Shown piece by piece: positions 48,246-62,545 of a DNA stretch of 64,000 bases. Both the position numbers and the translations under genes were made by a program. The DNA lies in assembly GCF_022965805.1 (NCBI RefSeq), contig NC_133106.1:31175913-31239912 (forward strand), given 5' to 3'. The DNA comes from Primulina eburnea. Taxonomy: Eukaryota; Streptophyta; Magnoliopsida; Lamiales; Gesneriaceae. Each line of letters begins with the position of its first letter. The stretch's first letter is position 1. The notes under the pieces were generated by a model. That model was not told the origin of the DNA. It did not search any database and worked only from the letters and a program-made list of their open reading frames with translations.

Positions 48246-49113
48246 CAGCATCACTCTTGGAATATTGAAAACCCACCCCCACTGCCTAGCCCACCCTGAC
48301 CTACACCCCCATCCACAATGAAAATTTGATAATCAAAGATTCGTCCTGTACGCGACGCCACGACCTCGATAGTTTCACGCTCCTCTTGTTTTAACTAAGA
48401 AATTTATTTATCCATAGAAAATTAGAAATGATGCATTCATTTCTTCTTGCAGCTTCGAAGTTCGATCTTTCCCACATCCTATATACTCACTAGGATTTAT
48501 ATAAACATGGTCCATTTGTTGTATGACTGTTAATCAAAAAGAAATTTTCACCTTGTTAGTTCTAACGTTACAATCAATAATATTTCTAGTAAAATAAAGA
48601 GGTTAATTTAGATTTAAAGAAATATTTGAAAGATATATTTGAAATAACTTTATATTTTATGAAAAAAATAACTAATTGAGAGACTAAATTCATTGTAAAA
48701 CAGATTTAATCAAACAAAGCCAATAAATTTATGAGTAGGTCTTACATATCTATATTTATCATACGAATAGAATTGGATCATACTTAGAGTGAAAGTTTTT
48801 TACATACAAAAATATTTTATATGATTCGAACAAATACTACACTGAACATCAATATATACAAGTAAAAATGCACACGTATTATATGTGTTATTATTATTCT
48901 TACTTTGATCAAATAATACTAAACAATTAGTACGAAATTATTTTCAATCTAGAAGAGTTGTTTTATTTAAAAGAGAAATTTTGTTTATATTTTTTTCAAT
49001 GTAAAATATAGAGTTACTTGAAAATGTTTTACTAGAGTAAAAAAATAATTATGTATTTAAATATCTTAGTGTCTTCTAATATAATTACTCTAAATATCTC
49101 ACACTTGTAAATT

Positions 49114-49150
<37 letters not shown>

Positions 49151-49420
49151 TATGCATTACACCACTTTGTGAATCTATATTAGATCCCTTCAATGATTCT
49201 AGTATTCTCATCGGGGACACTCGGCCGGGGATGTGAACTAAGCAAATGAATAAATAAATAGAGAATAAGAAACCAAAGGACGCTTTGTCTTTCCTCCATT
49301 TAATCCCCTTGTCCCTTTTCACAATCTCGCAAGTTTCTCTTCTCCATCAGCCGAAACTTGCCCAAGTATACAAAAGCCAAAAATCAAGAGTAACAAAATA
49401 GGATAAAAGAATAACCCAAA
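48246..49420 (+). other. upstream region of the HHO2-like gene
   Basis: Non-coding. Holds an (AAT)n microsatellite at about 49117-49150, roughly 270 bp before the start codon. AATAAATAAATAGAG near 49250 is a weak TATA-like candidate. CT-rich text at 49290-49350 fits a 5' leader. Confidence 0.35.
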
Positions 49421-51167
49421 ATGCTAATCAGCATCCCTAATCACAGTGATTTTCCTGACAAAATACAGAGATGTCAAGATTATATCCAAGCTTTAGAGGA
49501 GGAGCGTCGCAAGATTCAAGTTTTCCAACGTGAACTCCCTCTCTGTCTTGACCTTGTTACACAAGGTATGGGTGCAGATTTAAACGTTAATCGGCCAAAA
49601 AATGATTATATTTTTAGAATCTCTTTTGCTGATTTATGCTATTTGCTATGTTATCTTGTTTTGATTGTTTCCTTGTTTAATTTGTGCATGTGGGATTTCG
49701 GTAACTTTGCAGCGATTGAGACATGCAAACAGCAGTTATCCGGCACAACAACAGAATATAATTTACGTGGGCAATCAGAGTGTTCGGAGCAGACATCCAG
49801 ACCCATTTTTGAAGAGTTTATTCCCTTAAAAAGGGCTTCATTTAGTTCTGATGGTGAAGAAGAAGAACCCCAGAAGATAGAAGGCAGTGACGATGTTCAA
49901 AATGAGAAGAATGGTAATGAAAAAAATTCCAAGAAATCAGACTGGCTTAGATACGTTCAGCTATGGAATGAAACCCCAGATCCATCTTCCAATGAGGTAA
50001 ATATACAGAAGATTTTTACATTTTTGGCCATTTAAGGGCTTATTCGTATGTGGGCTTTTGTTAATTTGGATAAAACGATTCGATCTCTTCTGATAACGGG
50101 ATTCAGGATTCGCCAAGGAAGGTGGCAGCCGTGGAAGTGAACAGAAACAGCTGCAGCAGTGATGAAGGAGGCGGCGCATTTCATCCATTTAAGAAAGACA
50201 AAAGCTTAGGCATTAATAACAATACTACAGCTACAACCGATCCGCCCACACAAGGGGGAGAGCCAAAGAGTGGATCAGTACCACCAGCATCCACCAGTTC
50301 TACGGTGGACACAGGCGGCGGGAGTGGTGGTGCGAGCAAGAAGGAAGAAAAGGGAGGGGTGTCCCAAAGGAAGTCAAGGAGGTGTTGGTCGCCGGAATTA
50401 CATAGAAGATTTGAGCAAGCCCTTCAACAACTTGGTGGCTCTCATGGTATATACATGCAATAAATTTAGAATGTTAACATTCACTTTTGCTGATTTCGAA
50501 TTTTCTTCATTAATGAAATTGTTAATATTGTGCAGTTGCGACACCGAAACAAATTCGGGAGATGATGAAGGTTGATGGTCTCACGAATGATGAGGTTAAA
50601 AGCCATTTACAGGTTTGTTTTTCATACTTCATGAAATCATAAATCTGAATTTTACAATATTCTTGCTTTGCTACAATGACATTGGAATGTTTTCCATTTT
50701 AATCGAGGATTGTAATTGTTTTGATGAGGAACAGAATCAAGAAATATGTGGTGGCTAAACGATTCCAAGAGACAAAAATTAGATTTTTAAAAAATTACAT
50801 GTTCAAATAATTTATTTATTTATTTATTTTTAAATTTGAATGAGCTGCATGTTAAAACATATCATCACATATACTACAGAAATATCGCTTGCACGTGAGA
50901 AGACCAGGGCCTACTATTCAAAACAACCACCACACACAAGCGCCTCAATTCGTGGTCGTCGGAGGGATATGGGTGCCACCAGAATATGCTGCTGCAGTTG
51001 CTACAGCCTCCACGTCCGGGGACGCAACCGCGATAAATGGAATATATGCCCCAATCGCTGCGGTGCCGCAGCCTTTCCAAGGAACATCGACCCATTCCCC
51101 TAAACAAATGAAGGTGGAGCAGTACAAGTACCCCATTCCCCGGCCACCCTCCTCTACGTTTGTGTAA
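49421..51167 (+). CDS. HHO2: NIGT1/HHO2-type GARP (MYB-related) transcription repressor, 377 aa, five exons
   Basis: HHO/NIGT1 proteins repress nitrate-transport and starvation genes and link nitrate with phosphate signalling. Exons: 49421-49565, 49713-49996, 50107-50446, 50536-50612, 50880-51167 (1134 nt). An N-terminal helical region (residues 13-60) reads [20 protein letters not shown] then [17 protein letters not shown], the conserved HHO N-domain. [17 protein letters not shown] and [17 protein letters not shown] are further HHO2/HHO3 signatures. The GARP domain (about 231-291) has [40 protein letters not shown] and [29 protein letters not shown] near the end is also characteristic. The start follows an in-frame TAA three codons upstream. 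Intron 1 (147 nt) has no in-frame stop. HHO2 versus HHO3 is not settled. Confidence 0.93.
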
Positions 51168-51380
51168 ATCGACTCTCTTTAAACAAACTTTGGATAAGAG
51201 AATATAGAGAAAAAAGAAAAGGCGATTTTGTTGGTGGTTATTCATATTTCTTCTTTAATCTTATCTTATAATTTGAAGCTGGATTTGATAGTGACAGTCA
51301 ATTGTTTCATTTAAATAATTGTGTTATAAAGTGTTCTTTTTAATCTATTTTTTGTCTTTGTTTATAACTTCTCCCTTTTA

Positions 51381-51995
51381 GGCCCGTTGGTTGAGGGATA
51401 TAAGTTTATATGTAACTACTTATCCTCGTTTGTACATTTAACTCACCTTATCCTCTATGATGTAGGTTATATAGTAGGTTAAATATACCTCCTCACTCCT
51501 AGATATTTTCTTAATCACCTATTTTTTTATAACCTTCTCCTAATTCAAACTCACCATTCCCGCCTAAATTCAAACTCACCACCACTTCCCGCCGCCGCCC
51601 GCCGCCGCAACGACCGCCGCCCGCCGAGCACCGGCCGACCGCCGGCGCCGGCCGAAATTTCCGGCCGCAGCCCCCCGCCGGCCGTTTCCGGCGGACCATT
51701 TTCGGCCGGCCGCCGCCGCGAAGGAGAAGGGCAATTTCGTCTTTTCATCAAAAAATTCAAAATTATCCTACACTTAAAAATCTTATCAAACATAATATTA
51801 TTTTACCCCATATTAATCCATCCTACCACAATCATTTTCTTTATCATTTACATACTAATCATTAGTTTATCCTATCCTTCCAACCTCAAACATAATATTA
51901 TTTTACCCCATATTAATCCATCCTACCACAATCATTTTCTTTATCATTTACATACTAATCATTAGTTTATCCTATCCTTCCAACCAAACGTAGCC
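51381..51995. mobile_element. PIF/Harbinger-type non-autonomous element with GC-rich core
   Basis: Ends GGCCCGTTGGTTGAGG and (reverse) GGCTACGTTTGGTTGG, bounded by TTA at 51378-51380 and 51996-51998, as in PIF/Harbinger insertions. Inside are a ~130 bp island of CCGCCG/GCCGGC words (51587-51720) and a 100 bp period tandem duplication (51788-51887, 51888-51984) with no difference seen. Opposing Arg/Gly/Pro-rich frames at 51511-51793 are products of the GC island. It lies about 215 bp past the HHO2 stop. Confidence 0.7.
51788..51984. repeat. exact 100 bp-period tandem duplication
   Basis: AAACATAATATTATTTTACC through TATCCTATCCTTCCAACC occurs twice in a row with a two-base TC joint. The lack of differences implies a recent event. 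Confidence 0.95.
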
Positions 51996-51998
51996 TTA

Positions 51999-52897
51999 AA
52001 GTTTAATAATCAAGGTCACATTTCAAGAACACTAAAAAAATATTTCATGGTTTCAACTTGTATTCCTTCTAAGGAAGTTTCATGGTTATACGAAGAATGT
52101 AAGAATATTTAACTATTAATTAATTAACAAACCGAGGGATGAACCTCTTTCTTTTTAGTTGTCTACATTCATTAAATTGAATGAATCGAGACCTAGGCCA
52201 TCTTGAAAAAATAGTTGGTTTGAAAATTAATTGTATTTAAATTTTATATCAATCATTAATCACTAACAAAATTAGTTTTCAAAGTTATCTATGCATTTTC
52301 AGAGAAAATACGATTTTGTTTAGCCACACGAAAATTGTCTAGCCAACCTACAAGAGATGCGCCTTGAAAGATATTATGGCCTAATTTAACTATTTTTAAA
52401 AGTATATTTGTAGCATCGATTGTTTATTATTTTACCAAAGTTCATAATTAGAAGTTTACAATTATTGATGAAAATATCTTGACGGCACAACAATTCAAAC
52501 AATCTTACGTTTCGATTGTTCTCATAGAAAATGCAATTATTATGACAACGATACAACTCAATTTTTTTTACTATATGTCATGAGCAGCATGACGACTCAA
52601 TTGTTCTCATAACAAAAAACAGTTATTGCTCTACAATCGGTATTAATGCAATAACTAAGTAACTTTCATACTTTTATTATTTTTATTATTAAGAAAATTG
52701 GCATGACATCGAAGATATCATTGCTTTAAGAACTCATTTTGAATGACAATCAATTTTGCAATTTCGTGATGGAATTTAAAATTCAAAAATCTATAGTTAT
52801 TTATTCAAATAAAGTGCAATTGATTTAAACAATAATTTGAACTCTGACAACCTCAAATCATCCATTCAAACACACCGTGTAAGTATAATTTTACTTG
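51999..52897. other. non-coding interval
   Basis: A/T-rich; no gene or repeat boundary seen. Confidence 0.5.
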
Positions 52898-53070
52898 GAT
52901 AAAAACTTGTGTGAGACAGTTTCACGGGTCGTATTTTATGAGACATATATTTTATTTGGGTCATCTATAAAAAATATTATTTTTTATGCTAAAAATATTA
53001 TTTTTTATTGTGAATATCGACCTGTCTCACAAATAAAGATTCATTTGACCTTCTCACAAGAGACCTACTC
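52898..53070 (+). mobile_element. MITE-A copy 13
   Basis: GATAAAAACTTGTGTGAGAC to TTCTCACAAGAGACCTACTC. TTTTACTTG (52889-52897) and TTTTACTTA (53071-53079) form a 9 bp duplication with one mismatch. Confidence 0.85.
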
Positions 53071-53079
53071 TTTTACTTA

Positions 53080-54075
53080 TTATAAGAAAACATGCTCAAA
53101 CTTCCATGATCACATGCATAAATTTATCCATTACCATAGTGAAACCAACACACTCAATCAAAATACCCAAACTTAACTTAACCTACAAGTTGTTAATCAA
53201 ACAAATTAATTAAGGATAATTACTTAAAGATTTTAAAATAATTCGAACAGTTTAATTATTCTATATCCAAAATCCTTATTAACCAATGCGCAAAACCCTT
53301 GTAAAAATTCATAATATTCTTCTTTTATCAATATTATTCTTCAAAGCAAAGCGATACAAGACATGGAGAAATTGGCGGATACCAAAATTAAGGACAAAAA
53401 GGAACGATATTAGTTGGATTTTATAATGTCAACAAAGAAGAAAAAGACGAACTTTGTTTTATTACATTTGCGGAGGAATCAATGGTCCCATCAAAGAATA
53501 TTCTCGTGGCAATATGAGAAGGATAGCGATACCATATTGTATTAATTAAGATTAATAATTATTAATGGGATTAATAGTTTTTAATTACTTGATTGGTGAA
53601 GGATATCCTCTTTTTATTCAGCTTAGGATGAATATCACACACACCCAGTGCATGTGGACAAGCCATGCGGTGGTATATGAATAATATTATATTTTATAAT
53701 AAAACTTTAAATTATATTATAATTATAAAAATAAAATAAAAAATACATGGGGGGAATGGGTGTGGGGTCGGTCTAAAAATGGCTCTTCGAACACAATTAA
53801 GGCCAAATGTCTCTTGCAGTCACCTAAGCCTGTCTGAGGATACGAAGCCATTTTATGTCATTTTTCGTGCAAAATCGACCAAACTTTATATAATGTATAC
53901 GGGATCATGCTTTATCTCTTGGAGTCAACATTTAATATCATAATACCCATATATTATATATTTTTGATAAATAGGAGGTAGGTGGACTAAATTTTATTAA
54001 GTTTTGGACAGCTTATAATACGGATATTTAGTAGATATATATTCTCCTAGTATATAAATATATATAATGTTTATC
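53080..54075. other. non-coding interval
   Basis: No supported gene. Confidence 0.5.
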
Positions 54076-54245
54076 TCAACAATTCTTGTGAAATGGTCAT
54101 ACGAGTCAGTTTTGTGATACATATATCTTTTTTGGGTCACACATACAAAAGTATTAATTTTATGTGAAAAATATTACGTATTATTATAAATATGAACAAA
54201 ATTAATTTGTCTCAGAAAAAAATATATGAGATCGTCTCTTATTAG
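54076..54245 (+). mobile_element. MITE-A copy 14, diverged
   Basis: ACAATTCTTGTGAAATGGTC, TTTTTTGGGTCACACATACA, AATTTGTCTCAG and GAGATCGTCTCTTATTAG keep the family order with many changes. Confidence 0.65.
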
Positions 54246-56598
54246 TCAAATGTTCAAAAATGTTCACGGTAGATCTAGTAGATGTTTAAAATTGATTAAA
54301 TAATTTATTAATATTTCGTACGAATACACCATTGGAAATTGACATTATGCATATGTATGTAATGTGACGAGATGAATATCTCTACATAGTCTTCTTTGAC
54401 AGAATTTACACAATGGCACAAAAGTCGTGGTAGTTGAAATTTATTTATTTATTTAACATTCATGGAAGATATATTTGGGGAGTAAAAAAAAATTAAATTG
54501 AAAATAATCGATTTTTTTAGAAAAAGATACTTAAAACGGGTGAGTTTAATTCAATATATGAATGGTTGAAATGCGCAGAGAAGTTTCTTTACAACTTTAT
54601 CCGTTTTGCGGTACATCTTTCGCTTACAACAATATTAGGGGAAAATGGTAGCTTAATTTACTTAGGAAGCTGAGATCTTTGTGATTTTAGTTTTATGATT
54701 TTTTAATTTTTGATTTTCATATTTTTTTGGATCTTTTGAATGCACTTTCAGACAGTATATATTTTGGCGGCTTCAAGTTGTAAAAAATAAGGACATTGGT
54801 ATTTCACGTTCGTTGTATCACAAAATACCGTATATATAGATCACAAAATACCGTATATATAGATTTGATATACGTATATAGATTTGATGGTATATCGTAA
54901 AAAATTTCGGTAGACGTTAAAAAAATTCGATATTTCGATATATAAAAAAATTCACATATTTTAAAATTTATAATATAATGTCATTTTCAATATCGTTATG
55001 ACATTAAAAAAAGTTCGATATTTCTACGACATTAAAATAATTTCAGTATTTCGATATGAATAACACCAATTTTTTAAATTTCGATATAGACGATATTATA
55101 CTTATACCATATCGAAATTACGATATATCGAATTTTTTGGTAATTTGCCTAATGATTTTGCAATTTTTTATAACAGAAAATTAAATAAATGTACATTCTC
55201 CATTTGACAATATAATACAACTTCAAACTCGTACCTAAAATCCACATTTCTTCAATATTATTTCAATTAGAAATTAAAAATTATTTAGGGATATTTTTGT
55301 ATATCTATAACTTATACTAAAAACAGCGGCAATGTGCCCCTAACTCAAATTCGTACCTTATTCTAGAGACACACTGACTATATCATACACAGATCTAATT
55401 TAGTTGATGGGATAAGAATTTGACTCGATCGTCTATTATAAGAGATAATGTGTGAGTATGTATGTGTGTATACATGTTTTTATTTTTGTATGTTGTCTAT
55501 GTACTAAAAAAAATCGACTCACATCCAGTCGTACGCTTCAATAACATGAGCTTGACTCCGATATATATCGGGAAAAATTTGAACTTGTTCGCGTACTATT
55601 TGAAGGGTAGAATCTAGAATTTCAAAAAAAAATTATATTTTGCGGAAGATTGGCATAGATCGAATCGTATAAAACAACATTTTCCACCAAAATATTGAAC
55701 GATCAATACCTATATTAATTTAATAAATAATCAACAAGAGATAGAATATACCTTTGTTGAAAGAGATTGGAATACTATGAGTTAAGACGCCGTAATTCTT
55801 CCACGCCTACTCTCTCGAACCAACGAACTGACGTGTGGGCGTCACCAAAATATTGCTCTTCTTTTTTTCTGTTTCTCGCTTTCTGTATCTTACGTACACT
55901 GATATATCTCTCTATTTATAAAACTCAACCATTGAGAAAAATAAAAACAAAAATATTATTATGTACATTATCTCTCAATTTGTTAAGATATCTCATCCCA
56001 AAATCATATCTTCTATATATGAAGATGCCGAAAAAGAGGAGTTGGAAGCAGCCGTTCAAGTTTTAGAATATAGGATTTTTTATGTAAGTTTATGAGGTTT
56101 TCTTAGCATAAATTGTAAAATATTCTTCACTATCTTAAAGAAGAACAATTTGATGTCTTGAGTTTTATCAATTCTTAAACTGTTAAAATGTTTATTTGTA
56201 ACATTTGTATCTAGTTTTGCAGCTTGTTTTTGTCATCACCAAAAAAAAAAATTGTCAGAATATATATCACCCTAACCTTTGCTATTAAACTATTTAGCTT
56301 GATCTCTTAATCTCTTTAACCGTGATATTAAACTATTGCTTGTATTGAATATATATACTTTATCACTGGTCTAGCTGAACCGTTTCCGTATTTATTTATT
56401 TTTTAGTAGTCTAGCAAAGTCTAGTCATTCAAAAAATAACTTTAACATCTTAAAAATTGTTAAAGTCTAGCAAAAATTTAAAAATGTTTATCCGACTCCC
56501 TCTAAACACATTTTCGATCCTAACATACAACTAAATAACAGAATTTTTTTTCTTCGTAACTTTAAAAGGAGAAACAGCTAACAAGTCATTGTTTCTTC
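54246..56598. other. non-coding interval downstream of the TIO-like gene
   Basis: 54780-55140 is a patch of degenerate CGATATTTCGATAT words with a short tandem (ATCACAAAATACCGTATATA twice). I searched by eye for the missing C-terminal kinase exons of the TIO-like gene on the minus strand here and found none. Confidence 0.4.
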
Positions 56599-58121
<1,523 letters not shown>

Positions 58122-58459
58122 TTATGCTGATTCTGACAACAATATACTACAATCTAAAAATTACCACGCATCAGGAAGTAAGACCAAGAGCCTTAACCCA
58201 GATTACATCAATGATTGAGTCATTTCAATCAACTTAAGATAAAATCACTCGATAATCAAGTATCGGTTAAACTAATCCATCAACAGGTCATCATCTTCCT
58301 GCATAGCGATTGGAAGCATTAAATTCGAGGAAATTAAAAGAACACAAAGCACAAAAGACATCTGTTTTCACCTGGAAAATTCACTATGACTGTGAAGTAG
58401 ATTGTTGAAATCGAATCTGAACTTCAAGTTTTCCCGAGTGTGAGAGAAAAGACGGGAAG

Positions 58460-59476
58460 GGGGAAAGTCTTTACATTTGGAAAAATGGAGGGTCTGCGAT
58501 ATGTTCGTTTACTTATTTTTTTATTTCAATTCAAATATTTCAAATGAAGGCAAACCCGCTGCGTGACGTTGTACGACGTCACTTCGCCCCCTATGATAAA
58601 AATATTTCAAGGCATAAAATAAGATTATTTTCATAAATAATTTACTTTTCGTTACTGTCATAAATTTTCAATATATAGTGAATAAATCTCTAAACCAATA
58701 AATAAATTGAAAATCGGTGCTAGTAAAGTAACCGCACTTTACAAATATTGTGCATCATGCTTTCTCGAGAAACTGTTGGTAGCGATAATCGAACTCATAA
58801 CTATTGATCAAACGTTCACTTACTATGTGAACTCAAACACATCAGGAGGGACTGCCGTAATACTATTTGGTCTATAAGATTATGTTTGGTGCACGGTGGT
58901 TATCTCGTTTCATATTTTCCCTCCATTTATTCATTTTGAGCTGTTTTTTCTTCTTTTTCCTTCATTTAGTTTGGTTAAAAATAGATTTTCAATTCATTTA
59001 TACCTTTGTACAAATGTGTGCTAATGAAAAAAAATTCATTATTAAAAACATAATTTTTAAAGACGTGTCCAGAGTCCAGACTCATTTCGATTTTACTACT
59101 AATAATATTTCTAAATTGGATTAATTGGTTTTCGTTGATGTTTGTTATAGATTGGATGGGGAAATGTTTCAATTCATTTATACCTTATTACGATTTAAGT
59201 TAATCGAACAATATCCAGAACTTGGGCGATTGTTATCCCTACATCTAAACACTCCATTTCCTAATTGAAACGGGTCTTGACAAATATTTAAGAAATTCTG
59301 TTTTTTCATAATGAAAAAAATAAAATTTAATCCACCCCATTTTTGTAAAGTTCTAGCAGAAATCGAAAATTTATTTTTCACCATAATCGGTGGAAGAAAA
59401 ATAAGAAGAAAACAACAAAAAATAATAGATAGAGGATAAGGAATAAAGGAGATAATGAAAATCATTGCAATAATAA
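58460..59476. other. non-coding interval
   Basis: Upstream flank of the TIO-like gene, then AT-rich sequence with overlapping domain-free frames (58867-59504). Confidence 0.45.
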
Positions 59477-59659
59477 GAGTAAGTCTCTTGTGAGACGGTC
59501 TCACGGATCTTTATCTGTGAGACGAATCAATCATACGGATATTCACAATAAAAAGTAATACTCTTAGCATAAAAGGTAATAATTTTTCATGGATGATCCA
59601 AATAAGAGATTCGTCTCATAAAATATGACTCATGAGACCGTTCCACATAAGTTTTTGCC
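59477..59659 (-). mobile_element. MITE-A copy 15 with perfect 9 bp target duplication
   Basis: GAGTAAGTCTCTTGTGAGAC to CATAAGTTTTTGCC. CAATAATAA at 59468-59476 recurs exactly at 59660-59668. Confidence 0.92.
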
Positions 59660-59668
59660 CAATAATAA

Positions 59669-60576
59669 ATAGGGAGCTAAAACAAAAATTATGTGTGTCA
59701 TGGAGTTGAAACACAATTTCTCTGATATAGATAATGAGGAGAAACTTAAGTTTATTACCGAGGGTTTATTGATAATTTAGCCATAGATAAACTAATAAGG
59801 TTGACATGTTTCATTGTTTCTATAAGAATTATTCTGATCTTTATTATTAAAATAAATCTTATGAAATTAATTTTTATGATCAAACTAAAATCTTTTGTTT
59901 AAATGTAGTGATTGAGACATGTTTTTATCAGTCTTCTAAAGAAGTTGCCTAAGACAATTTAGATGACCGTTCATTGTCCTAATTTTCAGAAAAGCTCTCT
60001 CTATTGGTGTTGTTACATTATCAATGTTTTTTTTAAAGAATATTTGACATATTTGCCTATTAATTTGTATCAGATGCAGATAAGAAATGTGTCACATATT
60101 TTGAGTTTGAATTCGACACAGGTGAATTATTGAAAAACATGGAGACGAAAAAAGAAGAATTAGGTATTGGGAAAAAAATCATTGACATTAGGCGGTGAAT
60201 GAGCGACCGCCTACCGTTTTTTAAAACAATGGTTTTTATACATATACACTACATTCAGAAATGGCTTTTTTTTTAGATATTTTAAGCTTCTAAAATGCTC
60301 TACCCACATTAATGCATGTCCTGAATCCCGATGCATATCACGAGTTCACAAAAACGTTTGTCGTTTTATCAAAAGTTATAGTTAGTGGTGACAATACAAC
60401 TTTAATTTTTAAATCATATATCAACTCAAACTTGATGCGTCTCAAATGTTGTACACAACATGAGCAATTATTGTACCCCATATATTTCTTTCAATAATTT
60501 CAGCAATTGTAATTCATCCGTGAAAGTCGAACATGTGTCATTGGCTTTATATCAATTGTAGGATATCGGTATATAT
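59669..60576. other. non-coding interval
   Basis: No supported gene or repeat. Confidence 0.5.
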
Positions 60577-61276
60577 CAGTGTTCCAAAAAACTCGCTTAA
60601 GCTTGAAGCTCGATAAAAACGTCCCGCTTCGGAGAAAAGCGATAAACTGTAAAGGTCGCGCCCAGTAGTTAAGGCTAAATTTCGCCATCCAATGGACCAT
60701 GGACTAGACGGCCACTGCCTGAGAATACCTGCCTCTGCTCTCGTTCGGGGGCTCCGATCTTTTCTTATCTTAAGAAGAAAGAAAAGGCGAATTAAGAATA
60801 ATTAAGACATTTAATTAAGTGTGTTTAAGCATAATTAATCACATCTATTTATTTTTAATTTTTTTATTTTTAAGTTATGTCTTTTTATTTTAAAATAATA
60901 AATTCTGTTTATAATTTAGATGTTTATTTTTTTAATTTTAATTATGATTAAGTATCTGATAATGATTTGACAACTTTTAGTATTTTTAATGTGGACTAGT
61001 TGTAAAAACAAATAAGATTGTAATTTTGAGATTTTTATGCTTTTAAAAATATGAGAATTAATGCATCAGACTTAAATTTATCATATTTATTGGTTTGAGA
61101 TATTTACAATTACGCTAAAGATAAAAAAACGTTTTTTCACGCTTAAGCATGTGTTAATCTCGCTTAAACTTGAAAAGCTTGGAGCTCGATATCTACGTTT
61201 CGAAGCGCTTCACAGGTGACCATATCTACGTTTCGAGCTCGATAAATATGATATCTACGTTTCGAAGCGTTTTTTC
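60577..61276. mobile_element. hAT-like non-autonomous element, ~700 bp
   Basis: The left end CAGTGTTCCAAAAAACTCGC and the right end in reverse (TTTTGGGAAAAAACGCTTCG) are imperfectly inverted. Both flanks carry CGCTTAAGCTTGAAGCTCGA-like words. Near the right end GATATCTACGTTTCGA (once as CATATCTACGTTTCGA) occurs three times within 90 bp. Non-coding. Confidence 0.45.
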
Positions 61277-62009
61277 CCAAAATAATCATTGTTTTTCTTT
61301 TTCTAAAACAATGTAATTAGCATCACGGTGACCATATATATATTTTAATGAATGGGAATGCTTCATGATTTGGTGGTCAGTTCATGAAATTTACCTGTTT
61401 TTGTTCTAGAATTAAATTTACATTGTTCGAAGGCCATATTAACTAAGACATAAAACACATTTATATACAATAATAAATAAATTACCCTCAAAGGTGTTCG
61501 ACTTTGTGGAGTTATTAAGTCTATTGCACGTGTTCAAGTTTGTGGTGTTATCGAGTCTGTTAAACAAAGTTTGGTTATTGCGGTTTACATAACTAGTTTG
61601 ATTAATTTAAAGGCAACTGCGTTAGCTTAGGGGTTTATGTATATACATACACCTGATTTTTATAATTTTTTGAAATCGGATTAGAATTTCTTGTATTTTC
61701 AAGTTTTTATCGAAAAATTCATAAAACACTGATGTACTACTTATCAATACTTGATGAATAGTGCTAAATGTGCAATAAATACATCGTACATCGTTATTTA
61801 CAATAATTATATCGTTAGATTTTGTTTCTACACATAATATTTTGTATTGAATTTATCATGAGATTTTGATAAATGAAATTTTTGTACAAATCTCGTTATA
61901 TCTAAGCATGACTCATGCTTAATACCTTGGTGATTAGTATACACTTTAATATATTTATATCTGTCAAATTTTGTTAAATTTATAACTCAAGAACAAATAA
62001 CGAGTATAA
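61277..62009. other. non-coding interval
   Basis: AT-rich; nothing recognised. Confidence 0.5.
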
Positions 62010-62265
62010 GTGTTAAAATTGGAAATTGGACCTAACTCTACCTCAAAAGCTAGCTCAAAAGGGCAGGATTGTCCAAGCCCATATATACAACTCACAGGTT
62101 ATTTATCCAACCGATATGAGACAATTAACACATCCCTCTCACGCCCAGGAATGAACATCTGGAGCATGGAGTTTACGGGCAGAACGGGTGGCCTAATTAA
62201 AGGCAGTCCAACACATAACGGTGGAACTCGGGTTCTCATACCATGTTGAAACCAGAAATTGCGAG
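62010..62265 (-). mobile_element. LTR-retroelement remnant abutting the LHT relic
   Basis: On the minus strand CATGGTATGAGAACCCGAG resembles a tRNA-Met primer-binding site (TGGTATCAGAGCC), and GAACATCTGGAGC-type text next to it is common in plant LTR-element leaders. The 79-codon frame here is not a gene. Boundaries are unclear. Confidence 0.35.
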
Positions 62266-62397
62266 AGGAAAAGAAGAAGAAGCCATCAATGCGAAAAAAA
62301 ATCAGAACGCTATGGCTAAAGTTGAAGAAATCACAGAGATTCAGCCGTTCTTGGATAATCAATTGGGTAAGTTACATTAGAAGTTAATAACACTTCT

Positions 62398-62534
62398 TCT
62401 TAAGTGTAATAATTGTCTTTACTATGAGAGCAATCAAAACAAAGCATTTGAACTGTCGTACGGTTTAAAAGGTTTGAGTTGCACAATTATCATCAGCTGT
62501 ACCTTTTTATAAAACGACGAACGGTCATCCTACA
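62398..62534 (+). mobile_element. solo LTR of the TRIM-B family
   Basis: TGTAATAATTGTC, GAGAGCAATC, TTTGAACTGTCGTACGGTTT and CATCAGCTGTACC follow the order in the LTRs at 5271-5680. The ~137 bp length matches LTR2 there. It ends ATCCTACA with no primer site after it, so a lone LTR is inferred. Confidence 0.65.
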
Positions 62535-62545
62535 CACCTTCCTCC

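Noticed and set aside
50840..51245. Alternative frames over the last HHO2 exon, including a 123-codon minus-strand frame
   Set aside because: The spliced HHO2 frame with its conserved C-terminal motif explains this exon.
51511..51793. Overlapping Arg/Gly/Pro-rich minus-strand frames
   Set aside because: They arise from the GC-rich island of a non-autonomous transposon.
62010..62249. 79-codon frame before the LHT relic
   Set aside because: It lies in retroelement leader-like sequence with a primer-site-like word on the other strand.
62293..62366. Alternative reading of the first LHT block starting MAKVEEITEIQ
   Set aside because: Joined to the next exon it gives an unfamiliar sequence with a quick stop, whereas the other frame matches the LHT C-terminus in phase.
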